DNA from: Akkermansiaceae bacterium
GTDB lineage: Bacteria > Verrucomicrobiota > Verrucomicrobiia > Verrucomicrobiales > Akkermansiaceae
Reading direction: 5' to 3'
NCBI GenBank assembly: GCA_023301545.1
Contig: JALZUI010000118.1
Coordinates: 1-8,829 of the forward strand
Length of the DNA: 8,829 nucleotides
Shown: positions 1 through 6,363 of the stretch, piece after piece
How positions within the stretch are numbered: position 1 is the first letter of the stretch
Layout: the number at the start of each line of letters is the position of its first letter
Program-made: the position numbers and the translations under genes
Notes under the pieces: generated by a model
What the model was told of the DNA's origin: nothing
The model's input: only the letters and a program-made list of their open reading frames with translations
Database searches by the model: none

Positions 1-759
1 TTCATTCCAACCAGGGTAACTCACTGTAGGTATTTGTAGTGCTGCATGTGGTGTGTCATAAGCAAGATATAGGAAGAAAGGTTGTTCATCTCCATCATTA
101 ACTTCATCAATAATTAATTTTTTTGCGCGAGCTGTGAAGAGGTCAGGCGTGAAGCATTTATCTAAATCGGCGGCCATATTTTTATCTTGCTCATATAAGC
201 TTACTTTCTTCTTAGTCGTTACATTATTAGGATAATGTGTATGTCCTGCTGCATGTTGAACATAACCAAAGAAATAATCAAAACCTCGTTTAGTAGGGTA
301 AGCCTCCCAAGTTTGAGGCGTAGCTGATTTTTTATTTTTTTTGCCTGTTGGATTAATCCCCTGCAATCCATATTTCCCTATAATCGCAGTGTAATAACCT
401 GCCTCCTGCAGTACGTTAGCTAAATTATAGTTATCTTCTAAAGCTTTATCAAATTGATTATCACGTACATTAGCATGACCTTGATGCAAACCTGATAAAA
501 GCGAGGCACGTGAAGGAGCGCAAACTGGAGCAGGACAATAATGGCGATTAAGAATCATTCCCTCTTTTGCCATTTGATCGATAAAAGGAGTTTTCATCTT
601 TTTATCTCCTGGCTTATCATTCTGCCACAATACTCCAATATCTCCATAACCTAAGTCATCAGCTAAAACAAAAATTATATTAGGTTGTTTTGCGAAAGCT
701 ATGCCTGATTGTAAGCACATAGCTATTAAGAGTATCTGATTAAGTCGATTTGATTTCAT
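1..759 (-). CDS. Exported sulfatase, formylglycine-dependent (3' end beyond window)
   Basis: This gene encodes the N-terminal 253 residues of a type I (alkaline-phosphatase fold) sulfatase, which hydrolyses sulfate esters; the substrate cannot be told from sequence. Residues 1-23 form a signal peptide ending AFA, so the enzyme acts in the periplasm or outside. The metal-binding DD pair is at 34-35 in VLADDLGYGD. The formylglycine motif C-A-P-S-R is at 80-84, with Cys80 the residue to be oxidised. GKYG is at 128-131, a His-rich segment (H169, H173, H175) follows, and TPHA is near 237-240. The reading frame is open to the left edge; family members usually have about 450-550 residues, so roughly half is missing. 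The start at 759 fits the signal peptide; no Shine-Dalgarno site is visible. It lies 42 bp downstream of another sulfatase on the same strand, so the two are probably cotranscribed. The DNA is AT-rich (three sampled lines about 32-48% G+C) with many TTA, ATA and GTA codons, unlike the genes to the right. Confidence 0.93.
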   Translation of the reverse strand, partial: MKSNRLNQILLIAMCLQSGIAFAKQPNIIFVLADDLGYGDIGVLWQNDKPGDKKMKTPFIDQMAKEGMILNRHYCPAPVCAPSRASLLSGLHQGHANVRDNQFDKALEDNYNLANVLQEAGYYTAIIGKYGLQGINPTGKKNKKSATPQTWEAYPTKRGFDYFFGYVQHAAGHTHYPNNVTTKKKVSLYEQDKNMAADLDKCFTPDLFTARAKKLIIDEVNDGDEQPFFLYLAYDTPHAALQIPTVSYPGWNE

Positions 760-801
760 AGTTTAAAATTTATTTTTTATAACAGTTATTTATTCCGCGA
801 C

Positions 802-2175
802 TTAAAAGTTCCATACCGCTTCTGGGCTTGGGGTTCTAGCTGATTTGAGAAGCTTTGATAATTCTTTTACTTTTTCAGGGTGTTTTGTTGCTAAGTCATT
901 TTTTTCACCAAGGTCATCAGAAAGATTAAATAGTTCATATCCAACTTTTTGCACCTTTTTATTCTTTTTCACCTTCGCACCTACGCCGTGCTTCACAAGC
1001 TTCCACTCTCCTTTCCTCAACGCCATACGATTCTGATATTCCCAATAAAGGAAATCATGGCTAGGTTGCTTTTCACCTTTTAATAATGGTAAATATGAAA
1101 CCCCTTGAATCCCTTCAGGGGGTTTCACTCCAACAGTTTCACATACGGTGGGAAGGAAATCCCAAAAAGCTGATGCATGGTTCGTCTCTCTTCCTGCCTT
1201 TACGACCTTTGGCCATTTTACGATCATCGGCACGCGGATCCCTCCTTCATAAAGGTCCCGCTTACCTCCTCTGAGCTCTCCATTGGATTTCAGCAACTTA
1301 TAATTGTAGCCGCCTTCTACATGTGAACCATTGTCGCTGGTAAAGCAGATTATGGTATTCTCATCAATCCCAAGCTCCTTAAGCTTACCTACAATCTCGC
1401 CCACATGTTGATCCATACGCGTAACCATGGCCGCGTGAGTCGCTAAAACATGCTCACATGCAGTATAATGACCTCCCTTAAATGACCGCTCATTAGGGAA
1501 TTTTCCAATAAATGGCTCTACCGCTTCCTTTGGCGCCTGTAAGCTGGCATGAGGAACACTGTATGAGAGTAGGAGAAAGAATGGAGCATCTTTTGAATCG
1601 TCGATAAACTCGAGTGACCTCTTCGTGTATTCATCCTGTATATAGACACTACCTGTTTGACCGTTATTACCTTCTATTTTAACCACCTCACCCTGTGAGT
1701 ACACTTGGCTGGGATAATGATAATGGGCGATTTTGTGACTGAGTGTTCCCCAAAAGTAATCAAACCCACTAACGTGCGGAGCTTGAGCGTCTGAGGTATT
1801 TCCGGTTACGCAAGATTTACCAACCATTCCAGTCTTATATCCAGCGTCTTGAAAGAGCTCCGCAACGGTTAGGTCTTCTTCCCTTAGCTGGTACTTACCA
1901 TTCCCTCTGATATAAGTATTCCCAGAGTCTTGCCCAGTCATTAAGCAACTTCTCGAGGGCGCACAAACCGTGCTGCCAGAGTAATGAGAAGTGAAGCGGA
2001 TCCCATCCTTAGCCATCTGGTCCAAATGAGGGGTTTCAAACCCTTTCTGTCCATAGCAAGAAAGGTCACTATACCCTAAGTCATCAGCAATAATGTAAAC
2101 CACGTTAGGTTTTTCGCTGTAGGCTAAAGACATCAGAGAGAATGTGGAGATGAATATTTGAGTAACTAATTTCAT
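802..2175 (-). CDS. Exported sulfatase, formylglycine-dependent (complete)
   Basis: This is a complete 457-residue type I sulfatase. A signal peptide covers about residues 1-20 (MKLVTQIFIS..., ending AYS). The metal-binding DD pair is at 31-32 in IIADDLGYSD. The formylglycine motif C-A-P-S-R is at 71-75. Other active-site candidates are K120, H147, H209 (VPHA), D281-N282 (TSDNG) and K305 (LRGGK). The C-terminal part contains the usual LYWEY and WKLV segments. The reading frame is open upstream as far as 2298, but those 41 extra residues are not signal-like; the start at 2175 puts the signal peptide at the N-terminus, so it is preferred. No ribosome binding site is visible. The segment after K120 reads GKSCVTG where most relatives have GKWGLG. 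It is the promoter-proximal gene of a sulfatase pair and diverges from manA. Activity would need a formylglycine-generating enzyme or anaerobic maturase encoded elsewhere. The natural substrate is unknown; a sulfated polysaccharide is an inference. Confidence 0.95.
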   Translation of the reverse strand: MKLVTQIFISTFSLMSLAYSEKPNVVYIIADDLGYSDLSCYGQKGFETPHLDQMAKDGIRFTSHYSGSTVCAPSRSCLMTGQDSGNTYIRGNGKYQLREEDLTVAELFQDAGYKTGMVGKSCVTGNTSDAQAPHVSGFDYFWGTLSHKIAHYHYPSQVYSQGEVVKIEGNNGQTGSVYIQDEYTKRSLEFIDDSKDAPFFLLLSYSVPHASLQAPKEAVEPFIGKFPNERSFKGGHYTACEHVLATHAAMVTRMDQHVGEIVGKLKELGIDENTIICFTSDNGSHVEGGYNYKLLKSNGELRGGKRDLYEGGIRVPMIVKWPKVVKAGRETNHASAFWDFLPTVCETVGVKPPEGIQGVSYLPLLKGEKQPSHDFLYWEYQNRMALRKGEWKLVKHGVGAKVKKNKKVQKVGYELFNLSDDLGEKNDLATKHPEKVKELSKLLKSARTPSPEAVWNF

Positions 2176-2367
2176 ATGGAAGAAAGAATAATACGCAGGC
2201 AATAAAGCACCCACTCCCTTAACATTACGAAACGTTTGTGGTAATTCCATCACATTAAGGCGGTTTTTTAACCGCAGATTGAAAGCTATTTCCCTCAAAG
2301 CTCCCGCCAGTATTTATTTTTTTATTTAGGATGACATTCTATATCTCATAATGTTAGGAGCATTCTA
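2176..2367. promoter_or_regulatory. Divergent intergenic control region (sulfatases / manA)
   Basis: These 192 bases must hold the start signals of both the leftward sulfatase pair and rightward manA. Two elements are visible. Positions 2260-2275 form a perfect hairpin with 6-bp arms GCGGTT/AACCGC around TTTT; read leftward it lies in the probable sulfatase leader. Positions 2230-2237 are the palindrome AAACGTTT, whose central CG with flanking A/T runs resembles the core of LacI-family operators; symmetry does not extend to the next bases. A TATTAT box on the minus strand (2193 down to 2188) is a possible -10, but it has no good -35 and lies very close to the start codon. No promoter can be assigned with confidence for either direction. 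Confidence 0.4.
2356..2360 (+). promoter_or_regulatory. Ribosome binding site of manA
   Basis: AGGAG lies 7 nt before the GTG at 2368 and is the only well-placed strong Shine-Dalgarno site in the window. It decides the start of manA: translation from GTG gives the family's usual N-terminus, with the IWGG motif near residue 14. Confidence 0.75.
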
Positions 2368-3306
2368 GTGGATCCTATTTCTTTCCATCCGATTTATAAG
2401 CAACGTATCTGGGGCGGCCGAGCCCTAGAGGACGTGTACCAACGCACCCTGCCTTCGGCTGATGAACCCTATGGCGAGTCTTGGGAAATTTCCGACCGCA
2501 TTCATGACCAATCTGTCATCACAAATGGCACGTATGCTGGTAAGACCCTCAATCAAATCTGGCAGAGTCATCGCGAAGAAGTGTTTGGTAAGAACCTCCC
2601 TGATTCAGACCGCTTCCCTCTACTTTTTAAGATTTTAGATTCCAGCAGTGACCTCTCCTTACAAGTCCACCCCCCTACCGAAAGCGCCCTAGCGCTTGGC
2701 GGGGAGAGCAAAACCGAAATGTGGTACATCGCCCAGGCGGATCTTGGAGCCAAGCTCCACGTAGGCCTCAAGAAAGGAGTCCGTAAAGAAGAGTTTGAAA
2801 CTGCGATTTTCGAAGGTACTGTCGCCGAAAAAGTTCATACCCTATCACCCAAAACGGGTGACCACCTCCATCTCGACTCAGGTCGACTCCACGCGATCGG
2901 CGCAGGGTTTTTAATCTACGAGATTCAACAAAACTCTGACACTACATACCGTGTCTTTGATTGGAACCGAATGGGCTTTGACGGAACGCCTCGAGAACTA
3001 CATATTGCCGAATCTCTTGCCTGTATTGACTTTTCCGATCACGAACCCTGCATGGGAGAAGCGGTAGGCACAACGATTTCTCATTGCCCTCACTTCACCG
3101 TCAACAAGCACACAGCTGATAGTGGCAGTCTCTTCCGCCAGCAATCGCCTGATTACTTTGCTATTATCACCGTAATTCAAGGCTCGATCACAGATTCATC
3201 AGGGAATACGTACACCCCTGGGACATTTTTTCTCCTTCCAGCTCAAGCCTCCACCCTTACTTGTTCCGAAGAAGTAACTTACCTTGAAACTGTCATCCCG
3301 CGATAG
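2368..3306 (+). CDS. manA: Mannose-6-phosphate isomerase, type I, short form
   Basis: This cytoplasmic enzyme interconverts mannose 6-phosphate and fructose 6-phosphate. It links mannose use to glycolysis and also supplies precursors for GDP-mannose and surface polysaccharides. The protein has 312 residues, matching the short Bacillus-like form (about 315) rather than the 390-residue E. coli form. RIWGG is at 13-17. The first cupin carries Q99 and H101 (LQVHP), E117 (KTEMWY) and H175 (GRLHAIG) as the zinc ligands. R195 in DTTYRVFDW is the expected catalytic arginine. A second, more variable cupin-like part fills about 225-312 and includes the GTFFLLPA stretch. The GTG start is supported by AGGAG 7 nt upstream. 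The gene diverges from a sulfatase operon, so a role in breaking down mannose-containing sulfated glycans is possible, but a housekeeping role is equally likely. No clear terminator follows; only a 13-bp palindrome lies just past the stop. Confidence 0.95.
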   Translation: MDPISFHPIYKQRIWGGRALEDVYQRTLPSADEPYGESWEISDRIHDQSVITNGTYAGKTLNQIWQSHREEVFGKNLPDSDRFPLLFKILDSSSDLSLQVHPPTESALALGGESKTEMWYIAQADLGAKLHVGLKKGVRKEEFETAIFEGTVAEKVHTLSPKTGDHLHLDSGRLHAIGAGFLIYEIQQNSDTTYRVFDWNRMGFDGTPRELHIAESLACIDFSDHEPCMGEAVGTTISHCPHFTVNKHTADSGSLFRQQSPDYFAIITVIQGSITDSSGNTYTPGTFFLLPAQASTLTCSEEVTYLETVIPR

Positions 3307-3312
3307 TTCCCT

Positions 3313-3325
3313 GCAAAACTTTTGC
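3313..3325. repeat. 13-bp palindrome after manA
   Basis: GCAAAACTTTTGC is a perfect inverted repeat with 6-bp arms around a single central C, starting 7 bp after the manA stop. With one central base it would make only a short hairpin in RNA and it is not followed by a T run, so it looks more like a protein-binding site than a terminator. It lies about 165 bp upstream of cysJ, just before a direct-repeat array. No regulator can be named. Confidence 0.4.
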
Positions 3326-3337
3326 GATTCAGAGTTA

Positions 3338-3425
3338 AAATTGCTCTTTAGGTACTGCCCAGCATGACTTTTAATAATCTCCAGCATGATTTTAAATACT
3401 CATCAGTATGGTTTTCGTTACTTTG
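3338..3425 (+). repeat. Array of 22-bp direct repeats upstream of cysJ
   Basis: Three imperfect units start at 3360, 3382 and 3404, in exact 22-bp register. Each begins CAGyATG and carries TTT-n3-TAmT at unit positions 10-19. All three units agree at 12 of 22 positions; units 1 and 2 agree at 17 of 22. A fourth, degenerate unit at 3338 keeps only the second half: TTTAGGTACT at 3347-3356, compared with TTTAAATACT at 3391-3400. A spacing of 22 bp is about two helical turns, so all units would face one side of the DNA. The last unit ends 63 bp before the cysJ start and overlaps a TTGACT box at 3423-3428. An array of activator or repressor sites for cysJ is the simplest reading. I cannot name the regulator. 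Confidence 0.6.
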
Positions 3426-3488
3426 ACTTGATTAGTTGACCATATCGTGCATCTTTACAAAACTCGATAACACAATTTTTCTTAGTTT

Positions 3489-5216
3489 ATGTCCTTATTA
3501 AAAATCGTCCCAGACTCTGCTCCATTCAACCCAGAACAAAGAGAGTGGCTCAATAAGTTTTTTGCCATGCACCTTTCTGGCCAAACTGGTGAGAGCTGCA
3601 CCCCCGCTGTCAAAGTCCCTATTACCATAATCTGGGGATCGCAGACAGGAAACGCTGAAGGATGCTGTAAGCAATTAGCGAAAGCTATGAAAGACGGTTT
3701 TGATGCTGAAATTTTAGATATGGCAGAGGTCTCTGCGGATGACCTCTGCTCTAAGGAAAACCTCCTCGTTGTTACCTCTACTTACGGAGACGGAGAAGCC
3801 CCAGATAACGCTAATGACCTCCACAGCGCGATCATGGCGGAAGATGCACCAAAGCTGGAAGGAGTAAACTTTGCCGTATTCGGACTCGGTGACACCGAAT
3901 ACCCTGATTTTTGTCAAACCGCTAAGGACTTCGACAAGCGTTTTGAAGAACTCGGTGGCCAACGTGTAATCGACCGTGTCGATGCCGATGTCGATTTCGA
4001 AGACCCCTTTGATGAATGGAAGGCTATGGTACTACAAACCTTTGGGGGCGATACCACCGCTACGGCAGAAGTCGAAGAGGAAGAGCTAGACCTCGCCTTT
4101 GGCAAGAAAAACCCTTTCCCTTCAAGCGTTCTTACCAACTACAATTTGAATAAAGCGGGATCGCAGCGCGAGACACACCACCTCGAATTTTCCCTCGAAG
4201 GGTCAGGCCTCGAATACGAAGCTGGTGACGCCCTCGCCGTTGTTCCGGTCAACCCTGAATCCCAAGTTGACGAAATCATCGCAGGGCTAGGCTTCAAACC
4301 GACAGCTGAAGTCCCAACCCCTGACAAGAAAACGGCTACTCTCAGAGACGCGCTTATCAACAATTACGATATTCGCTCACTCAATAAAAAGCTCATCATT
4401 GCATGGCAAGCCAATAGCGGATCTCCTTTCCTTCGCTCCCTCGTGCAAGCGGACAGTAAAGAACACTACGATGACTTCATCTGGGGTCGTGAGTTGATTG
4501 ACCTCGTGCTCGACCACCCAGCTGACTTCGGCGACGCTGAGGAATTTGTAGCGGTTCTTAAAAAGCTACAACCTAGACTATACTCGATCAGTTCCAGCCC
4601 TAAGGCTCACCCAGGAGAAGTCCACCTAACCGTAGCTGTAGTTCGTCACGACACACACGGCCGTCAACGTGGCGGAGTGTGCTCGACCTTTATGAGCGAC
4701 CGCATGGATGGTATCCAACCTGGCGTTTTCGTTCATACTAATAAAGCGTTCCGCCTCCCAGAAGATCTCACCAAGCCCGTCATCATGTGTGGCCCTGGAA
4801 CAGGGATTGCCCCTTTCCGTGCCTTCCTCGAAGAACGTGAAGCGACACAAGCCTCAGGGAAAAACTGGCTCTTCTTCGGTAACCCTCACTCGGAAACGGA
4901 TTTCCTCTACGAGGACCAATTATCACAATTGCAGAAAAAGGGAGTACTGACTAAACTCACCACGGCCTTCTCCCGGGATCAAAAGGAGAAAATCTACGTG
5001 CAAGACCGTATGCTAGAAGAAGGTGCCGAAATCTGGAAATGGTTCCAAGAGGGAGGTCACTTCCTAATCTGTGGTGATGCCTCACGGATGGCTAAAGACG
5101 TAGATGCCGCTCTCCATAAAATTGCTGAAGTCCACGGAGGACTTAGTGACTCAGAAGCGATCGACTTCATTAAGCAGCTTAAGAAGGAAAAACGCTACTC
5201 CCGAGACGTCTATTAA
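3489..5216 (+). CDS. cysJ: CysJ-like sulfite reductase flavoprotein (alpha subunit)
   Basis: This diflavin reductase passes electrons from NADPH through FAD and FMN to a heme-siroheme partner, normally CysI, for reduction of sulfite to sulfide in the cytoplasm. The protein has 575 residues (E. coli CysJ has 599). After an N-terminal helical segment (12-30, FNPEQREWLNKFF), a flavodoxin domain spans about 44-185, with the FMN loops at 50-54 (GSQTG), 97-108 (STYGDGEAPDNA) and 132-140 (GLGDTEYPD). An acidic linker (about 194-201) follows. The FAD domain has RLYSISSS at 363-370 and GGVCST at 395-400. The NADP domain has GPGTGIAPFR at 435-444, FFGNPHSETDF at 462-472 and FLICGDASRMAKDV at 525-538. 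It ends in KRYSRDVY, whose terminal Tyr575 is typical of CysJ. No Shine-Dalgarno site precedes the ATG. No CysI gene is adjacent and a terminator follows directly, so the partner is encoded elsewhere. A reductase for another acceptor cannot be excluded, but the C-terminus favours CysJ. Confidence 0.9.
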   Translation: MSLLKIVPDSAPFNPEQREWLNKFFAMHLSGQTGESCTPAVKVPITIIWGSQTGNAEGCCKQLAKAMKDGFDAEILDMAEVSADDLCSKENLLVVTSTYGDGEAPDNANDLHSAIMAEDAPKLEGVNFAVFGLGDTEYPDFCQTAKDFDKRFEELGGQRVIDRVDADVDFEDPFDEWKAMVLQTFGGDTTATAEVEEEELDLAFGKKNPFPSSVLTNYNLNKAGSQRETHHLEFSLEGSGLEYEAGDALAVVPVNPESQVDEIIAGLGFKPTAEVPTPDKKTATLRDALINNYDIRSLNKKLIIAWQANSGSPFLRSLVQADSKEHYDDFIWGRELIDLVLDHPADFGDAEEFVAVLKKLQPRLYSISSSPKAHPGEVHLTVAVVRHDTHGRQRGGVCSTFMSDRMDGIQPGVFVHTNKAFRLPEDLTKPVIMCGPGTGIAPFRAFLEEREATQASGKNWLFFGNPHSETDFLYEDQLSQLQKKGVLTKLTTAFSRDQKEKIYVQDRMLEEGAEIWKWFQEGGHFLICGDASRMAKDVDAALHKIAEVHGGLSDSEAIDFIKQLKKEKRYSRDVY

Positions 5217-5246
5217 GGAACCTTTCTAAGGCTCACTTTAATAACC

Positions 5247-5276
5247 AAAGCCGAAGCCTTGTCTTCGGCTTTTCTT
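5247..5276 (+). terminator. Rho-independent terminator of cysJ
   Basis: The arms AAAGCCGAAG (5247-5256) and CTTCGGCTTT (5263-5272) pair perfectly over 10 bp around the 6-nt loop CCTTGT, and are followed by a T-rich tail (TCTT). It starts 31 nt after the cysJ stop and ends that transcript. Confidence 0.88.
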
Positions 5277-5373
5277 GTATTCAGAATAAGCGGGAAATAC
5301 ACTAAGATAAGAACATTCTTCAGCATTTTTCTTAATCTTGTTGTACTGCAGCTCCAGACCAACTAAAAGAAGA

Positions 5374-5403
5374 GTGACATTTCACAGTTAATTCCGCTCT
5401 AAA
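5374..5403 (+). promoter_or_regulatory. Possible sigma-70 promoter of the metallopeptidase gene
   Basis: GTGACA (5374-5379, 5 of 6 matches to the -35 consensus) and TCTAAA (5398-5403, 4 of 6 to the -10) are separated by 18 bp, which would give a leader of about 35 nt before the ATG at 5445. The gap 5281-5444 also holds AAGAA-CA-TTCTT, an imperfect palindrome at 5309-5320. The call rests on weak matches. Confidence 0.3.
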
Positions 5404-5444
5404 GAGAGGAGAAACCATTAACCACTTAACCCTTAAAACAATAG

Positions 5445-6179
5445 ATGAATTCATTATTTGAAACAACCGCATTCATAGGAGGCGGATTCGACCTGAAGTA
5501 CATGATTATGATCGGCGCATGTTCAGCCTTAAGCTTCATCGCTAGTAGCGTACTTAAATCTCGCTTTCGCAAATACTCACAAGTCCCCGTAGACATGTCT
5601 GGTGCAGAAATCGCCGCCAAAATGCTTGCTGACAACAACATCTCAGATGTGAAAATTATCAGCACTCCTGGACAACTCACCGATCACTACAACCCAGCCA
5701 ACAAAACCGTCAATCTCTCTGAAGTTGTCTATAATGAGCGTAACGCAGCCGCTGCCGCTGTTGCTGCCCATGAAGTCGGGCACGCCATCCAACACGCTAC
5801 CGCTTACAGCATGCTGAAAATGCGTTCGAGCATGGTTCCTGCCCTCAAATTCGGCTCTGGAAAATCACCTTACATTATCATGGTCGGGCTTATGTTGATG
5901 AGCATGGGTTCTATTGGTGGACTCGGTGAGATCGTTACCCTTATCGGGATCGTGTTATTCTCCATCACTACCCTCTTTGCTTTCGTTACACTCCCTGTTG
6001 AGTTTGACGCCTCATCGCGCGCTCTAAGATGGATCCAAACATCAGGCGCCATGGGCACTATGGAACGCTCCAAGGCTAAGTCAGCACTCAATGCCGCTGC
6101 CATGACCTATGTTGTAGCCGCGATCACCTCACTCTCGCAACTCGTCTACTTCATCGCGAGGTACATGAACCGACGATAG
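5445..6179 (+). CDS. yugP: YugP-family membrane zinc metallopeptidase
   Basis: The protein has 244 residues and belongs to the YugP zinc metallopeptidase family (Pfam Zn_peptidase_2), membrane proteins present in many bacteria whose physiological substrates are largely unknown. A hydrophobic segment lies at about 17-36. The family signature LTDHYNP is at 78-84, followed by NKTVNLSEVVY. The zinc site HEVGH is at 109-113, with H109 and H113 as ligands, E110 as the catalytic base and H117 nearby. Two more hydrophobic segments span about 142-160 and 163-182, then LPVEFDASSRA at 183-193 supplies the likely third ligand E186. A last hydrophobic stretch is at about 221-238, ending in basic residues. 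An in-frame TAG directly precedes the ATG, so the start cannot lie further upstream. A Shine-Dalgarno-like GAGGAG (5406-5411) sits 33 nt away, too far for normal use. The gene lies between two terminators and appears to be its own transcription unit. Confidence 0.92.
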   Translation: MNSLFETTAFIGGGFDLKYMIMIGACSALSFIASSVLKSRFRKYSQVPVDMSGAEIAAKMLADNNISDVKIISTPGQLTDHYNPANKTVNLSEVVYNERNAAAAAVAAHEVGHAIQHATAYSMLKMRSSMVPALKFGSGKSPYIIMVGLMLMSMGSIGGLGEIVTLIGIVLFSITTLFAFVTLPVEFDASSRALRWIQTSGAMGTMERSKAKSALNAAAMTYVVAAITSLSQLVYFIARYMNRR

Positions 6180-6212
6180 AGCACCGCTAATATTTCTATA
6201 GTAAGAACTTAG

Positions 6213-6237
6213 GCCTCCTATTAAGGGAGGCTTTTTT
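6213..6237 (+). terminator. Rho-independent terminator of the metallopeptidase gene
   Basis: GCCTCC (6213-6218) pairs with GGAGGC (6226-6231) around the loop TATTAAG, followed directly by six T (6232-6237). It lies about 33 nt past the stop codon at 6177-6179. Confidence 0.88.
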
Positions 6238-6284
6238 ACGCCCTTGAGCCCCCAAAAATCAGAGAGACTTTTATCAAAACAAAC

Positions 6285-6314
6285 TTGACAGGTAATAAAT
6301 ACCTTGCCCATATT
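6285..6314 (+). promoter_or_regulatory. Sigma-70-type promoter of rpsU
   Basis: A consensus -35 box TTGACA (6285-6290) is followed after 18 bp by CATATT (6309-6314, 4 of 6 matches to the -10). Transcription would start near 6321, giving a leader of about 43 nt before the bS21 start codon. This is the best promoter match in the window and fits a constitutively expressed ribosomal gene. Confidence 0.5.
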
Positions 6315-6320
6315 CACAAC

Positions 6321-6336
6321 CCGTTAATCTTAGCGG
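6321..6336 (+). promoter_or_regulatory. Hairpin at the predicted 5' end of the rpsU leader
   Basis: CCGTTAA (6321-6327) can pair with TTAGCGG (6330-6336), including one G-U pair, around a very short loop (or 6 pairs around ATCT). It coincides with the transcript start expected from the promoter upstream. Beyond it the leader is A-rich and looks unstructured. It could protect the 5' end of the mRNA or bind a regulator; neither is shown. Confidence 0.35.
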
Positions 6337-6363
6337 ACTATCAATCTTAAAACATTACAAAGT

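Noticed and set aside
845..1274. Two plus-strand open frames inside the complete sulfatase gene
   Set aside because: They lie opposite a well-supported sulfatase with all family motifs, have no start signals and encode nothing recognisable.
2176..2298. N-terminal extension of the complete sulfatase by 41 residues, starting at 2298
   Set aside because: The added residues are not signal-like and would bury a good signal peptide inside the protein; the start at 2175 puts it at the N-terminus.
3338..3425. CRISPR array
   Set aside because: The units are contiguous 22-bp degenerate repeats without unique spacers, and no cas gene is nearby.
3423..3489. Sigma-70 promoter for cysJ using TTGACT or TTGACC
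   Set aside because: Neither -35-like box has an acceptable -10 at 15-19 bp, so no promoter was called.
3714..4363. Minus-strand open frames opposite cysJ, rich in Ser and Arg
   Set aside because: They are antisense shadows of the conserved flavodoxin and FAD domains; their composition reflects codon bias of the real gene.
5417..5461. Short leader peptide from an ATT codon after GAGGAG
   Set aside because: ATT is a very rare start, the 14-codon frame has no attenuator-like feature, and it overlaps the metallopeptidase start by chance.
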